A program made the translations under genes and the position numbers. Of a stretch of DNA of 64,000 nucleotides, positions 19,822-30,242 are shown in pieces (the first letter of the stretch is position 1; every line of letters begins with the position of its first letter). The notes under the pieces are model-generated. The model searched no databases. It was not told where the DNA came from and saw only the letters and a program-made list of their open reading frames with translations. Source of the stretch: Sclerotiophoma versabilis (lineage: Eukaryota; Ascomycota; Dothideomycetes; Pleosporales; Didymellaceae); the NCBI GenBank assembly GCA_012274445.1, contig JAAROD010000090.1:1054001-1118000 (forward strand), in the 5' to 3' direction.

Positions 19822-20906
19822 TCAGACAGCGGCGTAACCGCCCCTACTCCCACTACCCTGCACGGTTTGGAAGATCTTTCGCCCAAAGTCCTTTGCAATG
19901 TAAGGCACATCGCGGATAGTGTCGCCGTGTGGTAGAAGATCCCAGCCGCGAGCACCGTAGCGGTTGTAGTTGAGCCATGAGCCAAAGATGAGGTACGTCG
20001 CGATACTAAGAAAGAGACTGGTGACCGTTAGCGGCTCAGTACCGCAGGTAGGGCTGAGCAAACTCACATGATGAAGAACCATCCAAAAAAGCCCCAGTGG
20101 GAGCTCGCAGGCTTTTCAGCGGGCGCATCTTCACACGCGTACTTGGTGCGCCACTCCAACCTCAGAGTTCTCGCCTTCTTGTCCTTCTCCAAATTCTCGA
20201 CCTTGTACCCACAGAAACGCAGGCTAGCGTTGCTGTCTTCGCACTGGTCCTTGCTGCCTTCTTCCCTCTTACGGGTCTGTTTATCTCCCTCTTTTTTGTC
20301 GTCATCCTTCTTTTCGTCGTCTTTCTTGTCACCATCCTTGTCGCTACCAGACTTGCCGCCGTCTGTCTCGTCGCCCTCGAGACCCGTGCGCTCCTTGTCG
20401 CACACAAACTCGATGATTGCGCGCTGGTCTAGCCCGTTCTTCTTGTCGTCGAAGGGTAACCGTCCTCCGTGCAGGATAGTCCTGAGTCCTTCCCGGCCGG
20501 AATCCGAGTTCGACTTCGAATTGCGCAGTAACTCATACTTGGCATCAATAGTACGTCCGTTGTAAGAAGTATATGTTCCGGCGATATCGATCGGCGTAAT
20601 TGTCGAGTTGCCCTGCTGCGATAGATCGACGTTCTCACGCATGCCGCAGACTCGTGCGCCGTTGTGGCACTCTGACTTTAGTGGACTGCAGAGATCAAGA
20701 GTGAAGTTGTATTTGTACTCCATATCGCGCTCTACATCTTCTTCCTTCCAGTGTACTACGTGCGGTCCGCCGAGCTTCTCGAAGTTGAAGTGGGTGCCTT
20801 GTGTCGCCATGTCCTTGCACTGAAAGGAGGCCCATGCTTGTAGTGGGAGGAGCGAAGTAGCGGCGATGAGAGAGAGGAGCGACGTTTGCGATCGTGAAGG
20901 CGCCAT
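19822..20906 (-). CDS. atg27: Autophagy-related protein Atg27 (type I membrane protein)
   Basis: Exons 20906-20068 and 20005-19822 join in phase 2 across a 62-bp intron (GTGAGT..CTTAG, GCTAAC branch), giving 340 residues. A signal peptide (residues 1 to about 26) is followed by a cysteine-containing lumenal domain of the mannose-6-phosphate-receptor-like type. One membrane helix is rebuilt across the intron (Trp-Gly-Phe-Phe-Gly-Trp-Phe-Phe then Ile-Ala-Thr-Tyr-Leu-Ile-Phe-Gly). The short cytosolic tail ends Tyr-Ala-Ala-Val, matching the C-terminal Tyr-X-X-hydrophobic sorting signal (Tyr-Ser-Ala-Val) known from yeast Atg27. Atg27 cycles between Golgi, endosome, vacuole and Atg9 vesicles and supports Atg9 trafficking. 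An insert of about 45 mostly Asp/Lys/Glu residues lies in the lumenal part. Confidence 0.9.
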
Positions 20907-22259
20907 GGTGGTTGATGTGTAATGGGGATAGATAGGTGGGTACGTGGGAGGCTAGTAGTCCAACGGCTTCTGTGGAAGTCTACAAGGTCTGGCAGAGTTG
21001 GCGAAGGGAGAAGCCGTAGGGATGCAAGACAACAAGAACGCAAGAGAAGGGAGCAAAAGAACACACGACGTTGCAGTGGCACGAGAGCAGTGTTGTCGCG
21101 TGGGAGTGCTGGTTGCGCAGCTGCATAAAGTTGGCCCAACGATGACCGTCATCGCATGGCACGTGCGCGCTTATGTAAGGTCTGCGTTCCTCTTACGAAC
21201 TTCAACATCTAGGCTGTCTCTTCGCTGTCCTGCAACTCTTGTCAAGAAAGATCAACAACAAGCAAATAATCTCACGTGATATGATATAAGCTATCATTGA
21301 GTTTTCTCTCTCGTTCTACAGTCAACATTGACAACTTTGGATCTTGACTTCGTCCGCATGACTGCGCTCAATCTCAAACCGCATCTTCGTCTCAACATCG
21401 AAGCATAAAGGCGCCAACAGATAAAAGGATTCTCCTGGAGGCTCACATGTCATGATCGTCAACTTGTGCATGGAAGGCGTGTGGTCAGTCTATTAGCACG
21501 TTAATCGGTGTCAAAACCGAATGTCACCACAGGGCTCACTGTTCGGGAGACGTGAATTTGTTTGTTCACTGCCTCTCGTGACCCAAACACCACCAGCTAT
21601 CAACTTCCATTTTCGATCTCTTCACGGCTTCGATGTTATATCCCGCCTCAAGTGTACTCGCGCTACCGCTATGCATGGCGAGTCATGTACTGCATGGCTA
21701 AGAATAGGCCCAATGAACCAGTGCGGAGACGCGAGACCGACAACCGTCAACTTGCGTCGAATATGCAGAGTCTAATCTAATCATGTCATGATGGACTAAC
21801 AACGCTTAACAAGGCGTTAGAGCGAAACCAAAGCCAGCACTTGGAAAGGTAACTGCCAGACGCAGCTGTCACAACGGCAGAGAAAACGGCACTGGGAGTG
21901 AAAGATGTATTCTAATATCGGATATTGGATAAGCGAGTGGATAGTACAAGAGCAAGAGTGTAACGCCAACGCCACCAATGCCGATAGCGGAGCGAGAGAC
22001 AGACAGACAGAGACAGACCCAGACACCAGCATCTAACCGTGTAAATGCAACGAGTGACCCCCGCAATGCAACAAGAGACATGCCAAGAACAGATACCAAA
22101 ACGAAGAAACGAGAGTATGCAATCAATCCATGCCAAAATGTGTAAATGCAACTCCACCGTTGAGTGATCGAACTCCTCTACCGTCGTCCCAAAAGTCGAA
22201 AAACGCCATCCATGCTGCTAACTGAAGAGCTCAAGACCAGCTTCAGGGTTGTCGGGTAT
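20907..22259. other. Intergenic, no supported gene
   Basis: Upstream of Atg27 and downstream of the Ser/Thr-rich gene. Overlapping open frames at 20922-21279 and 21521-21780 have no recognisable domain, leader or splice structure. Confidence 0.5.
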
Positions 22260-22739
22260 TCATTTGCCATTGCCAGAGCCAGAGCCCCTCGGGTTAGCCG
22301 GCATCGGGTAGGGAAACGGCGCGTAGGGAAGCTGGGTGTAGCCTCCAGACCCGGAAGAGGAGCCAGCAGTGGAAGTGCTGCTGGGGGTGGAGGATGAGGA
22401 GGAAGACATGATTATTGAGTCCTGGGGTCTTTGAGGAGAAGGCGGATTGGTGATGGTGATTATGGGATTTGGTGATGCGGTTGAGGGCCCTTGAGTGGTG
22501 TGGGTCTGAGGCTCGGGTGAGGTGTGTCGAGTGGAATAACGGGTTGTGGGTTGAGTCGATGGGTCGGGACTACTTCGAGTGCTGGTTGGTTCTGTCTCGT
22601 TGGATGGAGAAGGAGTTCTTGAAGATTGGTTTCTCGAATCTGTAGCAGTCGGAGGGTCGTTGGAATTCTGAGATGGTTCTTGCGATGCTGTTCTTGGAGC
22701 CGATGAAGTTGTTGTGGTGGTGCCGTTCCTCACTGACAT
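22260..22739 (-). CDS. Ser/Thr/Pro-rich low-complexity protein
   Basis: Open frame of 159 residues from the ATG at 22739; the frame runs slightly further up but with a non-ATG codon. The sequence is almost wholly Ser, Thr, Pro, Asn and Gly, with runs of Ser and a Tyr-Thr-Gln-Leu-Pro-Tyr-Ala-Pro-Phe-Pro-Tyr-Pro stretch near the end. No signal peptide, so it is not clearly a wall mannoprotein. It could be a disordered regulatory protein, part of a longer gene, or a chance frame in low-complexity DNA. Confidence 0.4.
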   Translation of the reverse strand: MSVRNGTTTTTSSAPRTASQEPSQNSNDPPTATDSRNQSSRTPSPSNETEPTSTRSSPDPSTQPTTRYSTRHTSPEPQTHTTQGPSTASPNPIITITNPPSPQRPQDSIIMSSSSSSTPSSTSTAGSSSGSGGYTQLPYAPFPYPMPANPRGSGSGNGK

Positions 22740-24431
22740 TGGAGTGGCCCTTATATCTCTCAAAGGCTATCTGGCCGCCCCCAGTGGTGATGTAGTGATG
22801 GTCTTTTGTCTGCGGCCCAGGGAGTCGAAATAGAAGCCCTGGAGTTGACTACGTTGCCGTAAGCAGTTCACTATCGTGTAACTCAAGTCAGGCGGCTTGG
22901 TATGATGCTATAGAGGGCCCGAGCTCTAACTCTCCCAGTGCAGTGGACAAATGTACTACCCTGTAATGCAGCCTACTGCACGTGAGACGCCTAGAGTGTG
23001 GAGTGATTGGGGTAGAGTGGAGTGAATGCACCCTGATTTAGAGTCTGTGGCGCCAACACCACGTTGCCTTTGACGAAATCTGTCAGTAGTGCGGTGAGTA
23101 TGCAGGGTGATTCGGTAGGGATGCTGGCGTCAGAATCTTATTTGAGCCGCATGCAAGATGGCAACGTGGTGGTGACAGATCGGGAAGATGGGGGCCAGGG
23201 ACGGTTCAGCCTGGGGTTGAGTGTCGGACGAAGGCGATTGCGCGAGGTTTGAAAGTTCTGTGAGGGTTACAGTTTCATACTGCTGGATCTCGGGGCCATA
23301 TAGTGAACGCGTTTTGATGTGACTTCCATTCTAAATCTGTAGATGTTCTGAAGTGATGAGATGTCCACACGCTCGTCAGCATTGTCAACAACTGAGCAAG
23401 ACGCGGAATATGTGTGAAGCTTCCACAATTGATTGTTTGGTATCACTGCCATCCTGGTTCGAAGCACACATCTTCACGATGTTCCCGATCTAGGAACGTG
23501 CCAATTTTTAGGTTGCATTCACGCAATAATTCCGATTGGCTGCAGTATAAAAGAAATGCAAATAATGCACCGAAGGAGCCGCAAGCTGAGCGTGGACGAA
23601 TGAGATTTCCATTTGTATCTAATCTTAGGTGATCATGCACGAGGTGTAGTCGAGGGGAGGTTACTCAGCACTCGCTTAAGCAGCACTTGCAAGTGAGCTC
23701 CACTCGTGCGGACGCATCGTGATTGCATCTTTGCTTGTCAAGAGCAGTATGGTGATTGGAAATGCCTATACTAGAGGTGCTCGCAAAGTATTTGATAATT
23801 GATGACAGGGAAAGATGGTGTTGCAGTGCAGGTGTTTGTCAGCGCGCAAAAGCCATGGCTATAGCGTTGTGGTAGATCCGCGATAGATGACGTAGTTTCT
23901 ACACCGAACCAGGGTCTGCTGCAGGAACGCACATACCCTCATCACCATATCAATGTTGCAGTGCGAAACCGGACCGACTTCGATGACTATGCATTCATCT
24001 ATCGAGCGACTTCACTCCAGACTTTTCAGGAATTTCAGAAATAAACATTGGCGACTACTTTGGAGCATCCTTTGCGGAAATGAAGTTGGTCGTCGTGAAG
24101 AGGCCCATTGCGCCCAAGTTAGCTACATTGGGCTGAAAATGCTGCTAATTTACCCGCCAGGCTTCGGCTCGTCGAACTCCGCTTACTCCATGCTTACACA
24201 CCTTTTCGCAGGCACACTTCCTCCACGACAAGTTCTCGAACAGCCGTCTCGCTTATTGCTATACGCCAACTGGCTTACCTGTCAGAGCGGAACAAAGCGC
24301 CACGCAGATTTGAGAAGGGAACGTGTGGAATGATCAATGCAATGTCAGCAAGTAGTGCGGAAGAATGGTCTCTTGAAAAGGTATTATACCGCTCAAGATG
24401 ACGACTCGAGAGCACTTCCTCGATCACAGTC
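22740..24431. other. Intergenic, no supported gene
   Basis: About 1.7 kb between divergent genes. Short frames at 23064, 23414 and 23953 look random. A GGTTCGAA at 23455-23463 recalls a tRNA B box, but no tRNA cloverleaf can be drawn around it. Confidence 0.5.
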
Positions 24432-25529
24432 ATGATGGCTTCTACTCACCGCGCCGCTATTCTCTCTGCTCCTGGTCAGCCTCTCGCTGTCCAAGATGTC
24501 AATACCCAGCATCCAGGGCCCAACGAAGTCTTGATACGCAACCATGCCATCGTCATCCAGCCCCTCGACGCCAAGATGCTCATCTCCGCCTACGGCCCTG
24601 CCGTGTCACTGACTTACCCAGTAGTCCTAGGCTCAAGCGGCGCCGGCGTGATCGAAGAAGTAGGCTCAGACATAGCAAATCTCCAAGTAGGCGACAGAGT
24701 AGTCTTCGACACGCGCGCCTACATCTCTCCACTAGCGAACAAGTCGCAAGGGACATGGCAACAATTAGTCGTATGTTCTGCGCATACAGTTGCAAAAGTA
24801 GGTCTCCAACAACAGTGGCCACCATATCTTCCAGACTAACGATATCAGATCGGCGACACGCCTCTCGAGCGTGCAGTTCTGACCAACTTCCCGCTGCAGA
24901 CAGCAGTAGCAGCACTGCGAGTCTTCCTCGGGATGGGTCAGCCCGGGCCCATAGGCGAAGCCGTCAGCAGCGCCTCGAAAGAGAAAGTACTAATCTGGGG
25001 CGCCGGTGGCGCAGTAGGTCAGGGTGCCGTTTCGTACGCTGCGTCTGTGGGACATAGCGTGATCTGCACCGCATCAGTGCGTTCGTCCAGCTCGCTCACC
25101 CGCCTCGGCGCGTCTACAGTCATTGACTATAAAGCGCCCGACGTCGTCTCCCAACTGCATGCGCTTGGTCCATTCAAGTATATAATGACCGCTTCGGGAG
25201 ACGCTGCATCACAGCAGGCGATCGCTGAGCTTTTGCAGCCGATGGGTGGGAAGTTTGCATCTGTGCTCCCACTTGGTGCGGGAATTGAACTGCCTTCCAA
25301 TGTCGAGGTGGTGTACACGGCATTCTCACAGGCAGCGCAGAAAGACGAACATACTGAGTGGCGGGACTGGTGGTACAAGATGTACCTACCACACGTCCTC
25401 GCTTCAGACTCAGTATCACCAGTGGAGTACAAAAAGTTAGAAGGGGGACTCTCAGCGCTGCAGGAAGCAAACCAGGATGTATTTGAGGGGAAAGTAAGGG
25501 GTAAGGTGGTTATCAATCCCCTAGAATGA
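24432..25529 (+). CDS. MDR-family zinc-type alcohol dehydrogenase-like oxidoreductase
   Basis: Exons 24432-24797 and 24849-25529 join in phase 0 across a 51-bp intron (GTAGGT..TATCAG, CTAAC branch), giving 348 residues. The N-terminal GroES-like domain contains Gly-Ser-Ser-Gly-Ala-Gly-Val-Ile-Glu-Glu-Val-Gly. The C-terminal Rossmann domain has the nucleotide loop Gly-Ala-Gly-Gly-Ala-Val-Gly-Gln-Gly. The usual catalytic and structural zinc cysteines are absent, which fits the zinc-independent enoyl-reductase/quinone-oxidoreductase branch common in fungi. NADPH-dependent reduction of an enone or aldehyde is likely, substrate unknown. A second ATG lies one codon downstream. Confidence 0.92.
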
Positions 25530-25580
25530 TGCGAGCGGCGTTAGATATGTTGAGAAATATAGCAGACTGAAACGCCCCAA

Positions 25581-27862
25581 CTACTTACTCAACCACCGTT
25601 TCAGCCGTCCGAGCGCGACGCTTTCTCCAGTCATACGACTACCCCCGGGGCTCGTTACCGGCGTTGACATAAGGCTGTTAACTGGTGATGCCATTCTAGG
25701 GCGAGAAATGAGGTTGTCAAGTGGTGATGTAAACTCGATGTCTTCAATGCCGTAGTTGAAGATTCTGTTCGACCTCAACGGTCTAATGGGTGTCGGAGAG
25801 TGAAGCCGTGATGTGCTATCTGCCGAACTGGAGCGTGAACGTCGAACTTTGAAAGAGCAAGAAAGATCGCTGTCGTCATCCTCTTCCTCGTCGGCACTGT
25901 ATCCCGTACCATCAAAGAACTTCGACTTCATTTTGAAGACAACCTTCCTCGAGCGCTTCTCTTTACTACCTTCCTTGCCTTTCTCCTTCTTGCCCAGAAT
26001 CGCCCTTGCAGGATGGAGCCGCAGATTTGGCACAATTGTTGCTGTATCATTTCCCCGCACCTTTTGACTGTTCCAGCTTGAATCACTGGGCTGTCTCGAG
26101 TCTCTTGCCAACCTCCTAACGTTTTTCACTGGATTCATCCTAGCAGCTCTGACCTCTAACTGGTCCATGGCCTTATTGATACCCCGATCTTTCACTTCCG
26201 CTGGCGCATTTAATAGTGGAGGCGTTGTCAACTCACCATCTAACTCAATCCATGGTGTGATCTCCGTGGACTCACCTTTCGTAGAACAAGTGCTGCTTAC
26301 GAGGAAGCCAGCACCAGGACCGAGCACCCGGACGTGCTTCACAGGTAAGGTGTCGTCAGGTGAGGAGGTGTCACATAAGTTTGCTTGGCCGTTCCTGTCT
26401 TTTTCTTTCTTGTTGGGGATAGTCATGGTACCGCTAACCCTCGGGGCAAAGAAAGAGTCTTGCAGATCCGGAGTCGTTACTTGGGAGGCAACGTCGATGG
26501 TCGGAAAGCTACCTGACTTTCGCGGCACTTTGGATGCATCAAAAGTAGACTCCTTAAATATGCTCCGGCTAGAGACGCTCGATGAAACGCGTAGAAGCGA
26601 CTGGGGTGCCACAGTTGGGCTGGCTGAGGGCTGAGGCGGTAGTATAGGTGGAGCGGCTTTTGAGGCCTGTTGCGGCATCGGCGTAGGTCCGGGTGCTCTG
26701 CGCTTATTCTCGCGGTGAAGCTTTCGTAGTCGCTTGTATTCAGTGTAATCGTCGACTTCCATGTTGACCGGTCGCCGGGTGACTTGATCGATGGGTACAG
26801 GATCCTTCCTCCGCATCGTGACCTCATAAATGATCTCTCCTTCTTTGCATTCTCCAGTGATGGTGTCCTTTAGCCTAGCTTGACGAACGCACCAGCCCTG
26901 GACTGAGTGTCTGCGATAATCAGCATGTTTGCCAGATCTGCAGACTCAGATAGCTTACAGTCCATCATACCGTATTCCAGCCTTCGGACCCCATATACTG
27001 TTGACGCTGTGGCTTCGAAGCACGCGTATCAGTTCACGCGATGACGGAGTTGCGGCGGTCAACCGAAACTTGCCCTTGTCACTAATGGGGCAGCGGTACG
27101 TGAAAACATCTTCAGACCGCGCATCGATCTCGCCCGTGTCTTTCAGCACCAGAGCATATGCACAATCCTTGTCATAGGTGGTACCACCTTCTACCGATTC
27201 GAGCCCAATGATACCTGCGTGATGCGCGAAGAGAGCGTTAATCCACCAGCTGTGTGAGATGTGAGCTTTAGCCTTCGATTCTCCATCAAGCACTTACTCC
27301 CCAGCCTTGAAGCCAAGGTCGCCTTGTCTGTGGGATACTCTGGGATGGATCTTCTCGGGACAATGCTCAGACCACCTCTTGAGGAGCGCCTGAAGGATAG
27401 TCAATGCGGAAGACCAGCATCGCAGCAAACGAGTTTTACCTCACGACTGTACTCAGTCACACTAGCGATACCTTCCAACCGCCCTCCCCGGCCATACAAG
27501 AACGGACGAAGCTCGTCGAAAGGCCCGAACTTGCTTGTCCACTTCGTAACGATCTTGTCGCAGTCATCGCACAGGCGACTCGGCCAGCGTGTAGCAATGC
27601 CAGCGATATCCTTCATCACTATATGGATCCCTGTAGCTCTGAGATCGAGGGCAGTGACGGTCGTAGATCGGTGCAGAGCGATGAAAAGCTCGTGCAGTGT
27701 GAGGACGTCGTCAGGGCGGAGGATGTCTGGGCCTTCTCGTGCAACTAGTAGATCGAGATCATCACGTATCCACTGGGCGAGTTGTTTGAGCTGAGAGCGG
27801 GAGACATCGAAGACTGGTGGAGTCATGGGCAGTGGAGGTGCCAGTGCATGGTTGAGCGGCAT
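25581..27862 (-). CDS. SRA-YDG domain protein (putative methyl-DNA reader)
   Basis: Four exons, 27862-27440, 27389-27298, 27249-26959 and 26910-25581, give 711 residues; introns are 48-50 bp and all phases match. Residues 1-140 are a helical N-terminal domain. Exons 2-4 rebuild an SRA-like domain: a Trp-Trp-Ile-Asn-Ala-Leu-Phe-Ala-His-His-Ala-Gly-Ile-Ile-Gly opening, Ala-Tyr-Ala-Leu-Val-Leu then Asp-Val-Phe-Thr-Tyr-Arg, Arg-Val-Leu-Arg, and the signature Gly-Ile-Arg-Tyr-Asp-Gly-Leu. A Trp-Cys-Val strand and the domain end follow. SRA domains read methylated or hemimethylated DNA in UHRF1 and plant SUVH proteins; here no RING or SET domain accompanies it. Residues from about 310 on are disordered, basic and Ser-rich, suiting chromatin binding. 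Base-flipping residues cannot be verified by eye. Confidence 0.82.
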
Positions 27863-28390
27863 GGTGACTGAGATAATGATATGACGATAGAAAGGTGCAT
27901 AGGGCGTGAAAGATGATGTTGTGGTCGAGTGCCACATATGGAAAGCGTGAGTGAAGAGCGTGTGGAGTAGTGGCACCTGCTCATCATCACATTTGGTACT
28001 CATGCTTACCATCTCTCCCTCGCAAGCTACGAAGACCGGACATGAGTGCAGATGAGTTCACTAACAGACTCACTGTTCCAGCGCTGATAGCCATGATTAT
28101 GAATTGTGACGGGATCGAGATTGGTGTTTGAATTTTTCGATTTTCGCGATTATCCCTATGAACGCGGTTTGAACACCAGATACTATCCTTTGCCGTCTGG
28201 TCTTTGCCCAATCATAACCAGGCGAAGTTTCCGTAAGACAGTCATGGGTATCATGCAGAGCCTGCTTTTGCTTGTTTCCTTTTGTTTCCTGCTGCTTTTA
28301 CAGGCCGTGCGTAGGGTGGTGCACAGCCTTTCAGTGGCCGGCTTGCTGCTGCGCCTACTGTTGGCTCAACACATTGCGATCGATCTGAGC
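27863..28390. other. Intergenic between SRA gene and LSm7
   Basis: Promoter of the SRA gene and 3' region of LSm7, both minus-strand. The SRA frame is open upstream to an ATG at 28012, but that extension is low in coding character and 27862 is preferred. Confidence 0.5.
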
Positions 28391-28933
28391 TCATTCCTCT
28401 TCCTGAATGAACGGATTGGCAATCTCTTCGCTGCCGTCGACGGGCGAGATGACGACGAGAAGTGTGCCGCGTGCGACGATGAGGCCGAGCTTGCGGTATC
28501 GTACGTTGCCTTCGTCATCTACATAGCAATCAGCCTGGCCCTCTTATTGGGGTTCAAGCGTTACTTACCTGTCATGGCCTCCTTGACCTCGTCCAGTACG
28601 AGGTTCATCAACTGGTCGTAGCCCTTCAGCGTTCCAATGACTGCGCGCTTGTTAGCATTTGTTTCCCCCAATCCGTGTAGGGCCATGCTGTCTGCCCTCT
28701 CCCCACCCCCACCCAATTGACTCACCTTCTCGCCCGCCGCTGAACTTGACGGTGATCTGCTTGTCCATGTATTTGCTTAGGTCCAGGATGTTCTCTTTCT
28801 TGGGCCTCTCAGCCTGCTGCTGCCCCGCCGCATTTCCACCATGCGCGCCTCCTCTCCCGCCGCCCCTTCCACCGCGGTGGTCGCCCCGTCCACCGCCTCC
28901 TCCTCGGCCCCGGAATGCGCCGCGTTCAGACAT
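28391..28933 (-). CDS. lsm7: U6 snRNA-associated Sm-like protein LSm7
   Basis: Exons 28933-28726, 28640-28569 and 28518-28391 join with phase-1 introns of 85 and 50 bp, giving 135 residues. An N-terminal Gly/Arg-rich (RGG-type) stretch of about 45 residues precedes the Sm fold. Sm1 runs from Leu-Asp-Leu-Ser-Lys-Tyr-Met-Asp-Lys to Leu-Lys-Gly-Tyr-Asp-Gln-Leu-Met-Asn-Leu-Val-Leu. Sm2 includes Leu-Gly-Leu-Ile-Val-Ala-Arg-Gly-Thr. LSm7 belongs to the LSm1-7 ring (cytoplasmic mRNA decay) and LSm2-8 ring (U6 snRNA, splicing). The RGG stretch is longer than in yeast LSm7 and could add RNA contacts. Confidence 0.95.
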
Positions 28934-30242
28934 GTTATGTGTAAAGGGTGAGGGTTGTGTTGGGAGTAGCAACAACGCGTAGTGACGTGCAGTTCGATAT
29001 AGCGGTCTGTGCGCGACAAGGTGAGTTCGAGCTAATCTTGCTGTGGCTGGACATCTCACGTGATCGGATAAGAGTTGAGCCAGGTTGGGCTAGACGACAC
29101 AAGCAGCCACATCCATGTGACTTCCACTCTCAGCACGACAGCGATCGAGTGAAGTAATAACTACTAATCTGGGTATTAAAGCCTTTCGGGCAGTATCGCA
29201 AGGCATTTCTGGGGATTTGCATAGTTGCGCAGGAGCTGGATGGCGACGAGTTCGCCAGTGATGAGCCTCGCCAGCTGGGGCGAGTCTGAGGGTGGAAAGC
29301 TCAAGCCTCCGCCGGTGTGAGGGGTGGGAAGTCTGCCACAGCTGACGGGACGCGTGGACGTGCGCTGCCAGCGCCGGGTGCGGGATTTTTGAGCATTCTG
29401 TCGTCACGCGGTCTTGAGGGGTTCTGGGCCTTGTGTCTGCTTGTTTCTGCTTGGTGCCGTCCCGCCATGGCCCCCTTCTGTTCGTCAGGGGAGCACGCCA
29501 GCCGTCGCACGCATGGCCGGTCTCTGGCGCCTTCCTTGCTGTGCTTGCGACGCTGATACAAGCAGGCACGCAGACAGCCACCTGGAGGGCCGTGTCTGCG
29601 TCGGAGAGGCGTGCTCGCGATGCAGTCGGGCATGGGAATAATGCTCGCTGCAGCCAACGCCCCGTCCCTTCACCTCTTGTGCCACGCTGTCCAGTTGTTC
29701 CTGCATCGCGTCTCGGAGCATCGGCCTCTTCAGGGCTCCTCTGATATGAACGGCCGCCTGCTGCGCGATCGCCGGCCCTCATTGGCTGCGGACTCCGCTC
29801 AGCGCTGCTGCGCTAGCCCCGTCTTCTTTATTTCCGGTGACGGGGCCCGCCCTCACCCTGGGCTGCGCAGAGTGGCTTTTGTTCTTCCCGCGCCCCGACG
29901 CAGCGGCAGCGGTGCTTGACTGCTGCCGAGTCTACACAGTCCACCTGCGGCCGCATCCCTCTCCACTCGCACAGCTTTGTCCCGTCCCTGCCCCTGCTTG
30001 CCTCTGCCTGCCTCTGCCTGCCTCTGCCTCTGCCTCTGCCCCCCCCCGCCATGCTCTCCTACCTGTAGCGCTGAACGCTGCAATGGCGCTGTAGAGCGAC
30101 ATCTCCACTCCTCCGCCGTGCTGTGAGAGCCCTTCTAGCGTGTCCGCCCACTCATTCCGCCTGCCTCCGCGCACCCTCGCACTGCACCCTCGGCACCCGC
30201 CGCGTCCACGGCCACATTCTCCCGCCGCCCTCTGCGCGCAAC
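28934..30242. other. GC-rich upstream region of LSm7 and the Zn2Cys6 gene
   Basis: Divergent promoter and probable 5' untranslated region. The high GC content leaves many long open frames on both strands (29090-29782 minus, 29433-29744 plus), none with a recognisable domain; they overlap in all frames and look like composition artefacts. A CT-rich tract lies at 29990-30049. Confidence 0.55.
29990..30049. repeat. Pyrimidine-rich CTGCCT repeat tract
   Basis: Reiterated TGCCTCTGCC units followed by a run of ten C, about 200 bases before the start of the Zn2Cys6 gene. CT-rich tracts are common in fungal promoters just before transcription starts. Confidence 0.7.

Noticed and set aside
23440..23480. 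Possible tRNA B box (GGTTCGAA)
   Set aside because: No A box or acceptor stem at the right distance, so no cloverleaf can be formed.
23953..24333. 126-codon plus-strand open frame with ATG
   Set aside because: Sequence looks random, no hydrophobic leader or known motif, no neighbouring exon that would extend it.
29090..29782. 230-codon minus-strand open frame
   Set aside because: Overlapped by open frames on both strands in GC-rich DNA, no domain, non-conserved look; a composition artefact upstream of the zinc-cluster gene.
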